Part shown: positions 33,141-45,639 of the stretch, in pieces
Numbering within the stretch: position 1 is the first letter of the stretch
Layout: each line of letters opens with the position of its first letter
From: Globodera rostochiensis
Lineage: Eukaryota; Nematoda; Chromadorea; Rhabditida; Heteroderidae
DNA length: 64,000 bases
NCBI GenBank assembly: GCA_018350325.1
Contig: JAEVLN010000002.1
Span: 5,563,456 to 5,627,455, forward strand
Direction of reading: 5' to 3'
The notes under the pieces: model-generated
What the model was told of the DNA's origin: nothing
Seen by the model: only the letters and a program-made list of their open reading frames with translations
Database searches by the model: none
Translations under genes and position numbers: made by a program

Positions 33141-34954
33141 TAGAGCCCGGCGGGAACGGGATTCCCGCGGGAAAAGTACGGGAATCCCGGTCCCGTTCCC
33201 GTCTTTTTTGCCCAGCGAGATTTTTTACGGGAACGGGAAAAAGACGGGATTCCCGTTTGGGATTCCCGTCCCGTTCTTTTTGAAAACCCCGTTCCCGTTC
33301 CCGGAAATTTTATTTCAGTATTTTTCCCGTCCCCTTTATTTTTCTTGGCGAAATGTTTTCAAAAATTTAACAATTTTGGACCAATTTTCATCACAAAATG
33401 CTTAAATTTCAAATTTTTTTAACGGCGGCGCCTATCGGCACCGCCGAACCCACCTTTTCTCGAAGTAAGTGGAAGCGAGGCAGGCCTTTTATCGTATACT
33501 AATATTAAATCACCAAAATAGTTTCAAAGATTTTAATATTTATTATCAATAATTAAACTGCTAAAAATTCATTTAAAAATAATTTTACTTGTTAATTAAC
33601 ACTAACGAAATTGTATGCGGTAATTTCAAATCAAAAAATTAAATACATTATTATTTAGATATTATATTTATAATGTAAGCATACACCATCTCAAGAATTT
33701 ATTCGGTCGGCTTTAAGCAACAGGGCTTTACGCAGGGCGACTGATCAGACTCGCTGATCAGTTACGGTTGCTGAAGCTAAAGCTACTTTAAACAAACCCT
33801 TAAAATTTAAAAAGCTTAAGTTAGAGTGAGTTTTATTTTTATAAACATTAAAAAATATTTATAAATTAAATAAAAATTTAAATTACTAAAAATCTGTGCA
33901 GGTCAATTAAATTTGATTACAACCTATATTATAAGCCTTAGCAAATACAACTTTTGAAATACAAAATGTTATTTAATGGATCCAACGTATGAAAAAGTAA
34001 ATGACAACAATATTAATTAATATTAATAAAAATGTTTATAATTAACTTCAAAACGAAAAATAATAACAAATGAAAATTTAATTTTTATAAAAAAACTCAA
34101 ATCTATTTTTTGTTTAAAAAATTGGCTTGAAAAATTTCAATTACATTCAATGATAGTTCATTTTTATTATAAAATTATTATAAAATTTGCATTTATTCAA
34201 TTAGTTTTAATTATTATCTGCCTTAATATAAAGAAAATATAATTTGATTCGCATTAATATTTCTGAAGACGCAAATGTTCTTTATGAAGCCGCGGGTTCT
34301 CAACGCGCAAACATTTTTAAACTTTTCTTAGTAAATTTTAATAGTTTAAATTTGCTGCATTTCCTTTTAAATAATGTTAATTTGGTTTTTAAATTGTCGT
34401 TTACCTATATATTTTTTGCCAAAAACATATTATTTTAGCAATTGCATAGTCAAACCCAAAAATCAGCAATACCGGATGAAAAATAAGAAAAAATCAGGAA
34501 TATTTTTAAGTGTGTAAATATATGAATTTAATGCCAAAACTTTCTTTATTGTTAAGAAAATTGTGTAAAATTTAGATAATTTGCCGATTTTTGAATTCAG
34601 AAAAGTCCAATTTCTTCACGAATTCTGCTTTATTAGGGGATGGCGGTCGGCGGTGCCGATAGGCGCCGCCGAGAAAATTTTGAATTTTTGACTCAATTTG
34701 TTAAGGGATTTGCAACCAAAATTTTAAAATTACGGTACTTATTTGAATTTTTAAAAAAAAAAATTTGAAAATTTATTTTAATGGGGGCAAGCGTATGTGA
34801 GAAGAAAAAAAATGAAAAATAAGTGCCCGCAACCCAAACAAAATTTTGTACAAAATTTTTTGGGTTTCTTTTGATTTTGGTTTCTTTTGGGTTTTGCCCA
34901 ATTTGACCAGAACCAAAACCAAATTTTTGGTTTTTGGTTTTGGTCCGGACTCTA
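33141..34954. mobile_element. Degraded or chimeric hAT-like element remnants
   Basis: Starts TAGAGCCCGG with the same cccgttcccg arm and palindromic module (33422) as the element at 22288, then breaks off into unrelated sequence at about 33450. A second module (34643, opposite orientation) and a ggttttggt-rich arm end in CCGGACTCTA at 34945-34954, close to the expected right end. The flanking 8-mers (TTTAAAAA and ATTTTTAA) do not match. It is therefore either a rearranged element or two truncated ones. Repeated at 37156-38969 in unit 2. Confidence 0.5.
33718..33791 (+). CDS. Small terminal exon candidate
   Basis: After ggctttaag the frame reads TGLYAGRLIRLADQLRLLKL and ends in TAA after 23 codons. 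The pattern suggests an amphipathic helix. The palindrome CTGATCAG occurs twice inside. Duplicated at 37733-37806. No partner exon was established. Confidence 0.22.
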
Positions 34955-35407
34955 ATTTTTAATATGATTAAAAGATTTTTCAAACTCGTGATGCTGATTA
35001 TTTTGTTTAACATATTCAGTAAGAAATGTACGACTTTTATAATCCAGCGTTTGGAATTTTTTTTTAATAGTTTAAGTTTTTCTACCGATTCTAAACATTT
35101 TTATCTTGACTAGTTTTTATTAAAATCTGTTGACGACGCAACAGTTTCCATGCACACGGGAGGTGTAGAAAATGGAGGCACTGCAAAAAGCCAATTTTTA
35201 TCGTTGAGTATAAAGTCGGCACAAAAATAATAAAAAGCATCTTTTAAAAAATATGATCATTATTTCGATATTTTAAATTGACAATGTTCTGACTTTGGAA
35301 ATTTAATTTTATGAAACTGTTGATTGATATTTTAGATGAAAATATTATAATATAATTAGAACCAGCAAAAAGATATTTGATTTAAGACAATTGATTTTTA
35401 AAAGCAG

Positions 35408-35523
35408 CAACTTCAAAGAAGATTGATTTAAGAAGATACCGTTGGGCGACGGGCGCTACCGCCATTTTCTTCATCAACACCGTCGCCCTCAATGCGCCGC
35501 TGCCGTTGAACACGATTGGCTAA
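35408..35523 (+). CDS. Candidate terminal exon, hydrophobic
   Basis: After ttaaaagcag the frame reads TSKKIDLRRYRWATGATAIF and FINTVALNAPLPLNTIG, then TAA. It has a basic segment followed by a hydrophobic run of membrane-helix length. A second + frame over the same bases, entered after gatttaag and open to a GTGAGT donor at 35588, gives a very basic string and was judged less likely. Duplicated at 39423-39538. Confidence 0.33.
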
Positions 35524-36259
35524 AACGGAGGGGGCGCCGATCCAGCAAGAAGGACCGCAAAATTACGGCCAAGCACCGTGAACACCAGTGAGTTGGCGTA
35601 AGCATTCTTATTTTTATATTCCTGTTGAAAAGCTTTATACCTTCATTATATAATTTTAGCACCTCCTAATTATTTCACAAATTCTTAAGAAACCATTTTT
35701 ATTCGATTTAGATATTTTGTTTAAAAGCTTTTAAATCGTTATGAATTTAAAGTAAGTATTTTTAATTTTCTATTCACTTATTTTTTAATTTTGTATTTAA
35801 GCTAAGGTATTCAAAATCATCTAGTTATGCTCATTCAATTTCATATTTGTGTTACGCGCCCATTTTGATCTTGGTATCGCGCAGCCAAGCTGGTATCCGT
35901 TTCGGTATTATAGACTTTTCCTATTTCATGTTTCATTAATATTTATTTTCGTATTTTCAATAGTATTTAGTTTGTTTTCGTCAAGTTTTTTTTTAATTCG
36001 TTTGGAACTTTTGGCACCCTTTTTATCTCTCTCAGCTGGACTACTAATTAAGCGCAGCCAACGATTTGTATCGCTAGGCGCAACACCAATCGCTTTTTTA
36101 TTCACATTAATAATTAAAGTTATTTATTGATAGTAAGTTGTTCTCGTAGAAACGATAGACTGTGAACTATATTGTTTTTTAAAATATTTTTAATTTATTA
36201 AATTCTTTTATTTACAATTAACCCATTTAAGAAAAAAGTCTTAAAGTAATTTACATTAA

Positions 36260-36370
36260 TCACTGGCCCAACCGATCGCAGCGGAGGGGCACGGCCTTGG
36301 CCCACTGGAGGGTTGCTAGGTTTTCCGCATTGTTACCATGTGTGAGTGTCACTCCCTGTGTATCTTCTCT
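36260..36370 (-). CDS. Candidate minus-strand terminal exon
   Basis: After ctaaaaacag on the minus strand, 36 codons read REDTQGVTLTHGNNAENLAT and LQWAKAVPLRCDRLGQ, then TGA. The + strand is also open. The residue make-up of the minus frame is more protein-like, but its acceptor context is A-rich, which is weak. Duplicated at 40275-40385. Product unknown. Confidence 0.28.
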   Translation of the reverse strand, partial: REDTQGVTLTHGNNAENLATLQWAKAVPLRCDRLGQ

Positions 36371-36466
36371 CTGTTTTTAGTTTTGAATTTATACTTGTTT
36401 TTTCCCCTTTTTTGTGAATTTTTTATTCCTTTTTATTAAATAATTAAAGTAATTATTTTTTTATGT

Positions 36467-39400
36467 TCAAACCAGAATCCATGTGTTTTACACTGGTGAA
36501 GAAATTTGCATCAATTTGCAAGAATAAAATAAAAAATTAATTTTAAAAATTGGCGAAAGAAGAAAATAATAAAATACATATGCTCATAAAAGGGCAGCTA
36601 AGAGAACCAGTACGGTATTGTGACTTCAAAAAATGAAAAACCGAAATTAGCTAATAGGTACTTAAAATAGAGTCTAACGCCTAAATCTCAAAATTTAAAT
36701 TACTAATAATTATATTTGCAAATATCACAAATTTATCTTCAAGTCAAAGTTTGATGGCTTCCAAGATTTAATTCATATATATATCCGTCTTTTAATTATA
36801 AATATCTAAAATATACATTAAATATTTGCATAACCTAAACCTTTCAAAGAGCAACCAAGACCAACGAATGCAAAAATTTAAGTTTACCCATTTAATGATT
36901 CCGTTGAACAAATTAAAAAACTTAATAATTCAAAAATATCTTTGTTATTTCAAATAATAAATAAATTTATTAAAAATTTTATTTTTCTACTTAAAAACAT
37001 AAATTGTAGTGATAAATAAACAGAAAATAAACTATTTAATTTATAAATCAAACTATGTGATCTATTTGTTTATACTTACGACGAAATTTATATTAAAACT
37101 TTTCAATTCCACCGGCGTCAAAAATTTAGAGGCTTTAAATGCGAGTGTTTAAAAATAGAGCCCGGCGGGAACGGGATTCCCGCGGGAAAAGTACGGGAAT
37201 CCCGGTCCCGTTCCCGTCTTTTTTGCCCAGCGAGATTTTTTACGGGAACGGGAAAAAGACGGGATTCCCGTTTGGGATTCCCGTCCCGTTCTTTTTGAAA
37301 ACCCCGTTCCCGTTCCCGGAAATTTTATTTCAGTATTTTTCCCGTCCCCTTTATTTTTCTTGGCGAAATGTTTTCAAAAATTTAACAATTTTGGACCAAT
37401 TTTCATCACAAAATGCTTAAATTTCAAATTTTTTTAACGGCGGCGCCTATCGGCACCGCCGAACCCACCTTTTCTCGAAGTAAGTGGAAGCGAGGCAGGC
37501 CTTTTATCGTATACTAATATTAAATCACCAAAATAGTTTCAAAGATTTTAATATTTATTATCAATAATTAAACTGCTAAAAATTCATTTAAAAATAATTT
37601 TACTTGTTAATTAACACTAACGAAATTGTATGCGGTAATTTCAAATCAAAAAATTAAATACATTATTATTTAGATATTATATTTATAATGTAAGCATACA
37701 CCATCTCAAGAATTTATTCGGTCGGCTTTAAGCAACAGGGCTTTACGCAGGGCGACTGATCAGACTCGCTGATCAGTTACGGTTGCTGAAGCTAAAGCTA
37801 CTTTAAACAAACCCTTAAAATTTAAAAAGCTTAAGTTAGAGTGAGTTTTATTTTTATAAACATTAAAAAATATTTATAAATTAAATAAAAATTTAAATTA
37901 CTAAAAATCTGTGCAGGTCAATTAAATTTGATTACAACCTATATTATAAGCCTTAGCAAATACAACTTTTGAAATACAAAATGTTATTTAATGGATCCAA
38001 CGTATGAAAAAGTAAATGACAACAATATTAATTAATATTAATAAAAATGTTTATAATTAACTTCAAAACGAAAAATAATAACAAATGAAAATTTAATTTT
38101 TATAAAAAAACTCAAATCTATTTTTTGTTTAAAAAATTGGCTTGAAAAATTTCAATTACATTCAATGATAGTTCATTTTTATTATAAAATTATTATAAAA
38201 TTTGCATTTATTCAATTAGTTTTAATTATTATCTGCCTTAATATAAAGAAAATATAATTTGATTCGCATTAATATTTCTGAAGACGCAAATGTTCTTTAT
38301 GAAGCCGCGGGTTCTCAACGCGCAAACATTTTTAAACTTTTCTTAGTAAATTTTAATAGTTTAAATTTGCTGCATTTCCTTTTAAATAATGTTAATTTGG
38401 TTTTTAAATTGTCGTTTACCTATATATTTTTTGCCAAAAACATATTATTTTAGCAATTGCATAGTCAAACCCAAAAATCAGCAATACCGGATGAAAAATA
38501 AGAAAAAATCAGGAATATTTTTAAGTGTGTAAATATATGAATTTAATGCCAAAACTTTCTTTATTGTTAAGAAAATTGTGTAAAATTTAGATAATTTGCC
38601 GATTTTTGAATTCAGAAAAGTCCAATTTCTTCACGAATTCTGCTTTATTAGGGGATGGCGGTCGGCGGTGCCGATAGGCGCCGCCGAGAAAATTTTGAAT
38701 TTTTGACTCAATTTGTTAAGGGATTTGCAACCAAAATTTTAAAATTACGGTACTTATTTGAATTTTTAAAAAAAAAAATTTGAAAATTTATTTTAATGGG
38801 GGCAAGCGTATGTGAGAAGAAAAAAAATGAAAAATAAGTGCCCGCAACCCAAACAAAATTTTGTACAAAATTTTTTGGGTTTCTTTTGATTTTGGTTTCT
38901 TTTGGGTTTTGCCCAATTTGACCAGAACCAAAACCAAATTTTTGGTTTTTGGTTTTGGTCCGGACTCTAATTTTTAATATGATTAAAAGATTTTTCAAAC
39001 TCGTGATGCTGATTATTTTGTTTAACATATTCAGTAAGAAATGTACGACTTTTATAATCCAGCGTTTGGAATTTTTTTTTAATAGTTTAAGTTTTTCTAC
39101 CGATTCTAAACATTTTTATCTTGACTAGTTTTTATTAAAATCTGTTGACGACGCAACAGTTTCCATGCACACGGGAGGTGTAGAAAATGGAGGCACTGCA
39201 AAAAGCCAATTTTTATCGTTGAGTATAAAGTCGGCACAAAAATAATAAAAAGCATCTTTTAAAAAATATGATCATTATTTCGATATTTTAAATTGACAAT
39301 GTTCTGACTTTGGAAATTTAATTTTATGAAACTGTTGATTGATATTTTAGATGAAAATATTATAATATAATTAGAACCAGCAAAAAGATATTTGATTTAA

Positions 39401-40481
39401 GACAATTGATTTTTAAAAGCAGCAACTTCAAAGAAGATTGATTTAAGAAGATACCGTTGGGCGACGGGCGCTACCGCCATTTTCTTCATCAACACCGTCG
39501 CCCTCAATGCGCCGCTGCCGTTGAACACGATTGGCTAAAACGGAGGGGGCGCCGATCCAGCAAGAAGGACCGCAAAATTACGGCCAAGCACCGTGAACAC
39601 CAGTGAGTTGGCGTAAGCATTCTTATTTTTATATTCCTGTTGAAAAGCTTTATACCTTCATTATATAATTTTAGCACCTCCTAATTATTTCACAAATTCT
39701 TAAGAAACCATTTTTATTCGATTTAGATATTTTGTTTAAAAGCTTTTAAATCGTTATGAATTTAAAGTAAGTATTTTTAATTTTCTATTCACTTATTTTT
39801 TAATTTTGTATTTAAGCTAAGGTATTCAAAATCATCTAGTTATGCTCATTCAATTTCATATTTGTGTTACGCGCCCATTTTGATCTTGGTATCGCGCAGC
39901 CAAGCTGGTATCCGTTTCGGTATTATAGACTTTTCCTATTTCATGTTTCATTAATATTTATTTTCGTATTTTCAATAGTATTTAGTTTGTTTTCGTCAAG
40001 TTTTTTTTTAATTCGTTTGGAACTTTTGGCACCCTTTTTATCTCTCTCAGCTGGACTACTAATTAAGCGCAGCCAACGATTTGTATCGCTAGGCGCAACA
40101 CCAATCGCTTTTTTATTCACATTAATAATTAAAGTTATTTATTGATAGTAAGTTGTTCTCGTAGAAACGATAGACTGTGAACTATATTGTTTTTTAAAAT
40201 ATTTTTAATTTATTAAATTCTTTTATTTACAATTAACCCATTTAAGAAAAAAGTCTTAAAGTAATTTACATTAATCACTGGCCCAACCGATCGCAGCGGA
40301 GGGGCACGGCCTTGGCCCACTGGAGGGTTGCTAGGTTTTCCGCATTGTTACCATGTGTGAGTGTCACTCCCTGTGTATCTTCTCTCTGTTTTTAGTTTTG
40401 AATTTATACTTGTTTTTTCCCCTTTTTTGTGAATTTTTTATTCCTTTTTATTAAATAATTAAAGTAATTATTTTTTTATGT
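36467..40481 (+). repeat. 4,015-bp tandem duplication, unit 2
   Basis: Second copy of 32452-36466, starting ttcaaaccag and ending ttttttatgt before atccttttag. All exon candidates, the hAT-like remnant and the palindromic modules of unit 1 are repeated at +4,015. Confidence 0.95.
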
Positions 40482-41015
40482 ATCCTTTTAGTTTTTTATT
40501 TAGTTATAATTATTTATTTTATATAAGGTTCATTCAATCTTATAATCCTATATTCAAATTTATCAAGCTTGCACTTTGCCCAATCGCGTAACATTTATTA
40601 TTTAAAGTTATTATTATTTTCCTTTGCCAATTCTTTTCTTATTGCTTATTTAAAAATTCTTGAATTAATAGACGATGTTGTCGAAAATCTTTTTTCTTAA
40701 TAATATTTTGGACTTTTAGTAAAAAAGTTAATAAAAGCGCTTCAACACTTTCGTTTATTTATGACATGTTAAGTTCTTTTTTGCGCAGTTCAAAAAAATG
40801 CACTCTTCATGATATTTAAAAGTTTAATTTCTTCAAACTTGCAAGTAATTAATCACCGTCGAGCAAATTCTCATCACGCGTCAGGGCGTAGTTTTTTACT
40901 GCCGAGATCTGTCAATCAACGTTATGAAATTTTTCGCTATTTTATAATTTTATTTGGTTCAGTATCAATAAATATTTTTCAAATTAACCTGATTTTATAT
41001 AATTATCCTTTATAG

Positions 41016-41788
41016 TTTAATACTCCTTGTGTGTGGAATAAATATTGGGTAACTTACTACGGGTATCAAGCGAACAAACCACTGCAATATTTAACCATTC
41101 AAAAGCCACCCTTCGGAATTGTCCACAAAAAATGCGAGTTGTTAGTTGTTGTAGGAGTGTTATTTCTTTCTTTTTAAAATTTCAATCAATTATAAATAAT
41201 GAATAAAATGCAGAAAACATTTTTAGCTTAAAATTCTAACTTATATACACTTGGAGCAAATTACAACGATCACTTCCGATCGGGCAGATTTGATTTTACA
41301 TAATGTTAGGTTTAATTTTATTTAACATTTAGTTTTAAAAAATATTAACTCAACCTTTTGATGACTTTTTTATTTTTAATGTACATTATTTTAAAATTTG
41401 CTAGCTTTGTTATAAATGTACTTTGTCAATTTATAATTTGCTAGCTTTTTGGCTTGTCGTGCCACGTCGATGTGTTACGTGAGAAGGTAGATCGGAATCG
41501 ATTAATAAATAAAAGTTATTTTATTTTTTTATTTATTTTTTGAATAAGCCAAAATTGTGCGCAGACCAACTCCGTGCAAGTCCACAAGACACTCTTCACG
41601 AAAGTTAAGAATTGCTTTAAATCAAATCTTTTAAATCAGTTATTTTGAATTACTATAATTTATTTATTTGAAAACAATTTTTAGTTGTTAAAAGTGGGCC
41701 CAGAGCAATTCGAGACCAAATAAAACGTTCATATTGGTATAAAACATGTAATTTGTATAAAAAAATATTGGTTCAACCAATTATTTAA
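41016..41788 (+). CDS. Candidate five-exon 3' gene end
   Basis: Exon 41016-41150 (after cctttatag, before GTAGGA) reads FNTPCVWNKYWVTYYGYQAN, continuing KPLQYLTIQKPPFG. Exon 41227-41304 (after acatttttag, before GTTAGG) reads LKILTYIHLEQITTITSDRA. Exon 41445-41478 (after tttgctag, before GTGAGA) reads LFGLSCHVDVL. Exon 41565-41603 (after tgtgcgcag, before GTTAAG) reads QLRASPQDTLHE. Exon 41685-41788 (after caatttttag) reads VKSGPRAIRDQIKRSYWYKT, then TAA. All four phases agree and introns are 76-140 bases, typical of nematodes. Using the alternative donor at 41487 gives another in-phase chain, ending LLKVGPEQFETK at 41723. About 129 residues; the 5' end is missing. The first exon is also open on the minus strand. 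No family is recognised. Confidence 0.42.
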
Positions 41789-41839
41789 ATGACATAAAAT
41801 TTAACTTTCAATTTCTCGTATTTTTAATTGTTTGTCACC

Positions 41840-41942
41840 ATCGGGAAATCTTCTGGCGATCGGCGGCTTCCGCGTCTATCGCAGATCTTTCTGTGATTGG
41901 CCCGTGCACAAAGTCATTCGAGCTCTGAGTTTAACCTTTAGG
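41840..41942. CDS. GC-rich exon-like island, strand unresolved
   Basis: On the + strand the frame SPSGNLLAIGGFRVYRRSFC ends at a good donor (AG-GTAAGG) and recalls a WD40 blade. However, no AG acceptor or ATG exists between 41725 and 41850 to enter it. On the minus strand, after ttaaactcag, SSNDFVHGPITERSAIDAEA runs to a donor-like GTGACA. The minus reading has usable splice sites, so the WD40 resemblance may be accidental. Confidence 0.3.
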
Positions 41943-42539
41943 TAAGGACCTAGATTTTTATAATTTGTTAACATATTATTTAAAATTATAAGGTATGTTC
42001 AAGATAAATAAAATTTTGATTTATTTGAGAATGGACAAAATAATTTGCCATTTTTCGCCTGCATTTACACAACTTGCAATTTTTGGGTTTAATTCTAATA
42101 CTAGCTTTCTCACTCAGAGTTTAGTCAGTTCATTGATTAAAAAATATTCATTTTTTATGTCTTTGATTATTAATGTTCTTAAAATCTTTATCCACTTTAA
42201 TTTGTTTTTTGATATTTGCTTCTTAATGAAAACAAATGGGTTTTACTCTTTTCCAATAGTATATTTGTGCATTAATCTTCGTTAGTTATCCTTTGGCATT
42301 TTTTGTTTTTTCTGAGAAATTAAATTTTTTTAAGGTTATTATTATTTTAATTTATATACCCTTGCAAAGCTGAAGAAAGTTAGCCAGTAAAATTAAATAT
42401 TAATTATATTATTAAGTTATTAGATTTTATTTCAAAATTTTTTAATTTTTTAAATATTTTAATTAATTATATTAAACCGCATTTTGATGATTTATTTTAT
42501 TATTTTGTCGTTTAAAGATTTGAATTTTAATTAACGGTC

Positions 42540-42610
42540 CGCGAACGCTGAAGTAGCTCCATCGGGTCGTGGCTGACTACTCTGTGTATCATAGCAAAAT
42601 GTAAATGTGA
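42540..42610. CDS. Ambiguous small island
   Basis: The + strand reads SSIGSWLTTLCIIAK after cgctgaag. The minus strand also reads open (DTQSSQPRPDGATSAFADR). No linked exon was found on either strand. Confidence 0.15.
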
Positions 42611-43951
42611 TTTTGATTTTAAGTGATATTTTTATGCATACCATTAAAGATTTAGATGATGGAGGTTTTTTGGAAGTCCTTAAATTATTTCGAATGAATT
42701 AAAATTTAGATATACTTTTTATTAGTTTTGTTAATTTTTTATTTTATTTTAAGCGCTGAATTTATGAAAAAAGTCACTCAAGGGCATAATTTTCGAAGTA
42801 GTAGTTACGAAGAAAATATAAATTTGTATTTTTATAACCCATAAATGTAGGTGGTCGTTGCGAAAAGTACTGGTTAAATGGTGGTGTTGTGTCAGTAACG
42901 TATGCGTCGTGTCATATCTCCCATGGTGCTTGCTATAATACAATTCATTATTATTTTTTTATTATTATATCAATTGTCGGATCTCCCCATCGTCTTCCCA
43001 CGTCATCCCCACAAAGGCAATGCTCAGAATTCAGGGAACTGGGTGTCCTTGCAGAACTTGGCTTAAAGCAAAAAATATGGTATTTCTATTCAAATGACCG
43101 ATATTCAAATTTTTTATGGCTTTTGTCATGTTCATAATAGTCTTTTTATGTTTCTTAAATTTAATCAAGCATTATTGTTTATATAATTTAAGCATAGGGT
43201 TGATTATATAAATAAATAAAAAAGTATGCCCGTCGAACTTTAAAACCCGATTACTATACAAATTGTTCGAAATGCTATCTCTTATTAAAATTTTCCATGC
43301 CAACTTTTCCAGTTTTTTAATCAGGTTTTTTTTTTATCCATATTTGTTTGTATTTTACTTAGCTAGGATTTTTTGAACGGGTTTAAAATTTTTTATAAGT
43401 AATCGTCCTCATCGCACTAGTCAAAGAAAGAATTTTAAGATAGATTTTTAAAATATCAGCAGACTTTAAATATTTTTTATTTAGCTGTGTTTTTTTTTTA
43501 TAAACACGTACTCACGAGTGCTTCGGGTTATTTTTCATATTAATCCTTTACATTAATTATGGCAACAAAGGATTTAAAAGGAAAAAATTAGGGATTTTTT
43601 GTTGCATTTAATGTTTATCCAGGCGAATGCAAGCACCCGAGGAGAGAGGAAGTCGATAACTTTTTTACAGGTAGGCTCGGCTTAATTCAACGGATTTATC
43701 GTTAAGAAGGTTGAATATTTTTTTCGTCGTTATTGCATTTCTTTAATCATATCATTTTTTTAGAAATTTCAAGCATTTTCGCCGCATAAACATCAAAGTG
43801 TATTTCACAAAGGACCCGAATCCATTTGTTAAAATTTGTTTTCCTCATTTATTAATAAAATTATATTTGTATAGAGTTTTTTGCTTTAATTTTTAGACAT
43901 ACTTAATGATTTTTTTTATTCTAATTTTATTTTAAAATAAAGGTTGTCTAG

Positions 43952-44124
43952 AATACGAGCAAAACTCTTTATTCACTGCGACAGAAAGATCCTTGCGGAT
44001 ATATTCATTTAAAAAGGAGTTTACTTGAGCATCAACGTCAAACCCCAATGAAGCCAGCATTGTCATGATTACACTTTACGGCTTCACTATGCAAGCAATG
44101 AAATATCGATTTACTAAAACATAA
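43952..44124 (+). pseudogene. Exon-like frame with one internal TGA
   Basis: After ggttgtctag the frame reads YEQNSLFTATERSLRIYSFK and KEFT, meets TGA at 44026-44028, then continues in the same frame with ASTSNPNEASIVMITLYGFT and MQAMKYRF to TAA at 44122. Coding-like composition continues on both sides of the stop and no intron-like sequence separates them. The simplest reading is a decayed exon. A short exon ending at TGA followed by an unrelated island is the alternative. Confidence 0.33.
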
Positions 44125-44394
44125 ATTTTTATTGACTCATAGAGCAGCGATCTAAAATGTGTTTTATAAAAAATATATCAATTTGAAATTTTTAACATCC
44201 TTTCTGTCGTTCGCGAAGTTCATTCACTTCGGTGCGGACAGCGTTTACTTTTTTAATTGATTAATTATTTATCTTTGCAATATTATTTTCGTTCTGGCCT
44301 TGTTGAAAATTTTGCAATTTTTGGAGGTCATTCCGATTTTTTATGCCGAATAAATTCAAAACTATACGGCGCGCATTTTTTTATCGATTTTAAT

Positions 44395-44650
44395 TTGATA
44401 AATCTTTGATTACTTTGTTTTAACATTTTTTTATGTTCTAGTAAAAAATTTCTTTATAGCTGTGAATAATTTTATTTATTTATTTTTTTAGTAAATTCAA
44501 AATGCAGAATAATGATATCTTTAATGATTAATTTTTTTTTTTGAACATTTTTCCTTTACTACGACTATTATTTATCACATACAATTTTTCCATTTAAAAT
44601 TAAAACATTTATTGTTCGCAAGCAATAGAATTGGGTGCTTCTTTGCTTTT
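44395..44650 (+). repeat. Dispersed diverged repeat, copy 2
   Basis: Partner of 13265-13440, with an insertion of about 110 bases relative to it before the aaaattaaaacattt block. It precedes the 45.64-kb repeat just as 13.3 kb precedes 15.9 kb, so both may be remnants of one larger duplication. Confidence 0.6.
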
Positions 44651-45639
44651 GAGAGCGGCTTAAACTTACCGATTAAAGGTTCGTTATATTTTTAACAATG
44701 CCTTAATAAAAATATTTAAAAAAATACCCGCAACCTTTGGCATGGTTAGCAATTTTTATTCAGAAATTGTTTTTTTTAATTCTTCTTTTATCATTTTTAA
44801 ATTAAAAAAGAAATATGTTAATTTTATTTAAACTTTTAGTTTTAAATCAAATTGATAAAATGTTTGCGCCTTAATTAAAAATAAGTGTTTCTATTTAATA
44901 AATAATATAATTTTGTCAAACTATTCATTATTTTATCACAAACGGTGAATGAAGATTTCTTCATGTTGATTTCTTTATATCTAAATATGGCATAAAATTA
45001 ATTTGCTTTGGTATGTATTTTTATTATATCTTGACACAAATTATGCTTTGAATAATTTACATTCGGTTATAAATAAGTTGCAATAACGGCTGCTTTGGCA
45101 ATGGTGGAGCCCAATTTACGGCAATAACTTAAGACATGGTTAATTTTTCTCTGATTAGCTCTGCTTGGGCTTTTTCTTCCTCAATTGCTTCCGGAATCTG
45201 GTGGGGGGGGGTTTCGATTCCTGATTTTATTTTACATCATTATTTAAAGTTTTAATAAAGCTCAAACATTCATCGTTTTAAAAAAAAAGAATCAATTTTG
45301 GTTAACTATTTAGAAAGCAATTAAAATTCTTTGCCATTCTGGAAATAGTATAATATTTTTTAATTTTTAGTAAGCTCATCGACAAGGTAATAATCGCTTC
45401 AAAAAAATCACGTTATTAAATCTAGAATACACAAATTATTATACATTTCTTATTTTTTAGTATTAACATTTTAATACTATTTTTTTGGCAAGAATTCTAA
45501 TAACTATTTTAACCATTTTTTATTTAGTTAATATTATTTTTCTGCTAATTTAGAGAAATTTGCTTTGAGCGTCACCTATTTTTATGGATGATTGATGCAA
45601 TTGGATTTGTTGCCCACCTCCCCAATTGAGCGATCAGTA

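Larger units (their letters stand above)
32452..36466 (+). repeat. 4,015-bp tandem duplication, unit 1
   Basis: Every landmark recurs 4,015 bases downstream. The unit begins at tcaaaccagaatccatg and ends at aattatttttttatgt; the bases left of 32452 and right of 40481 differ between copies. No base difference between units was noticed on reading. It carries a hAT-like left end (33141), two palindromic modules and several exon candidates. Confidence 0.95.

Noticed and set aside
35433..35587. A + frame over this island resembled a basic, furin-like proprotein convertase pro-region.
   Set aside because: The match was only to general basic character. Another frame of the same bases (35408-35523) gives a more protein-like terminal exon, and no catalytic-domain exons were found nearby.
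36260..36340. Possible remnant of the convertase motif around the catalytic Ser/Asn region in the + strand.
   Set aside because: It needed several invented frameshifts. The minus-strand frame is continuous and fits better.
41840..41942. WD40-repeat gene on the + strand.
   Set aside because: No acceptor or start codon exists to enter the frame, and the opposite strand offers splice-compatible coding.
41995..42285. 96-codon ORF beginning with ATG.
   Set aside because: It is AT-rich and hydrophobic with no splice support. A frame of this length is expected by chance in sequence this AT-rich over 64 kb.
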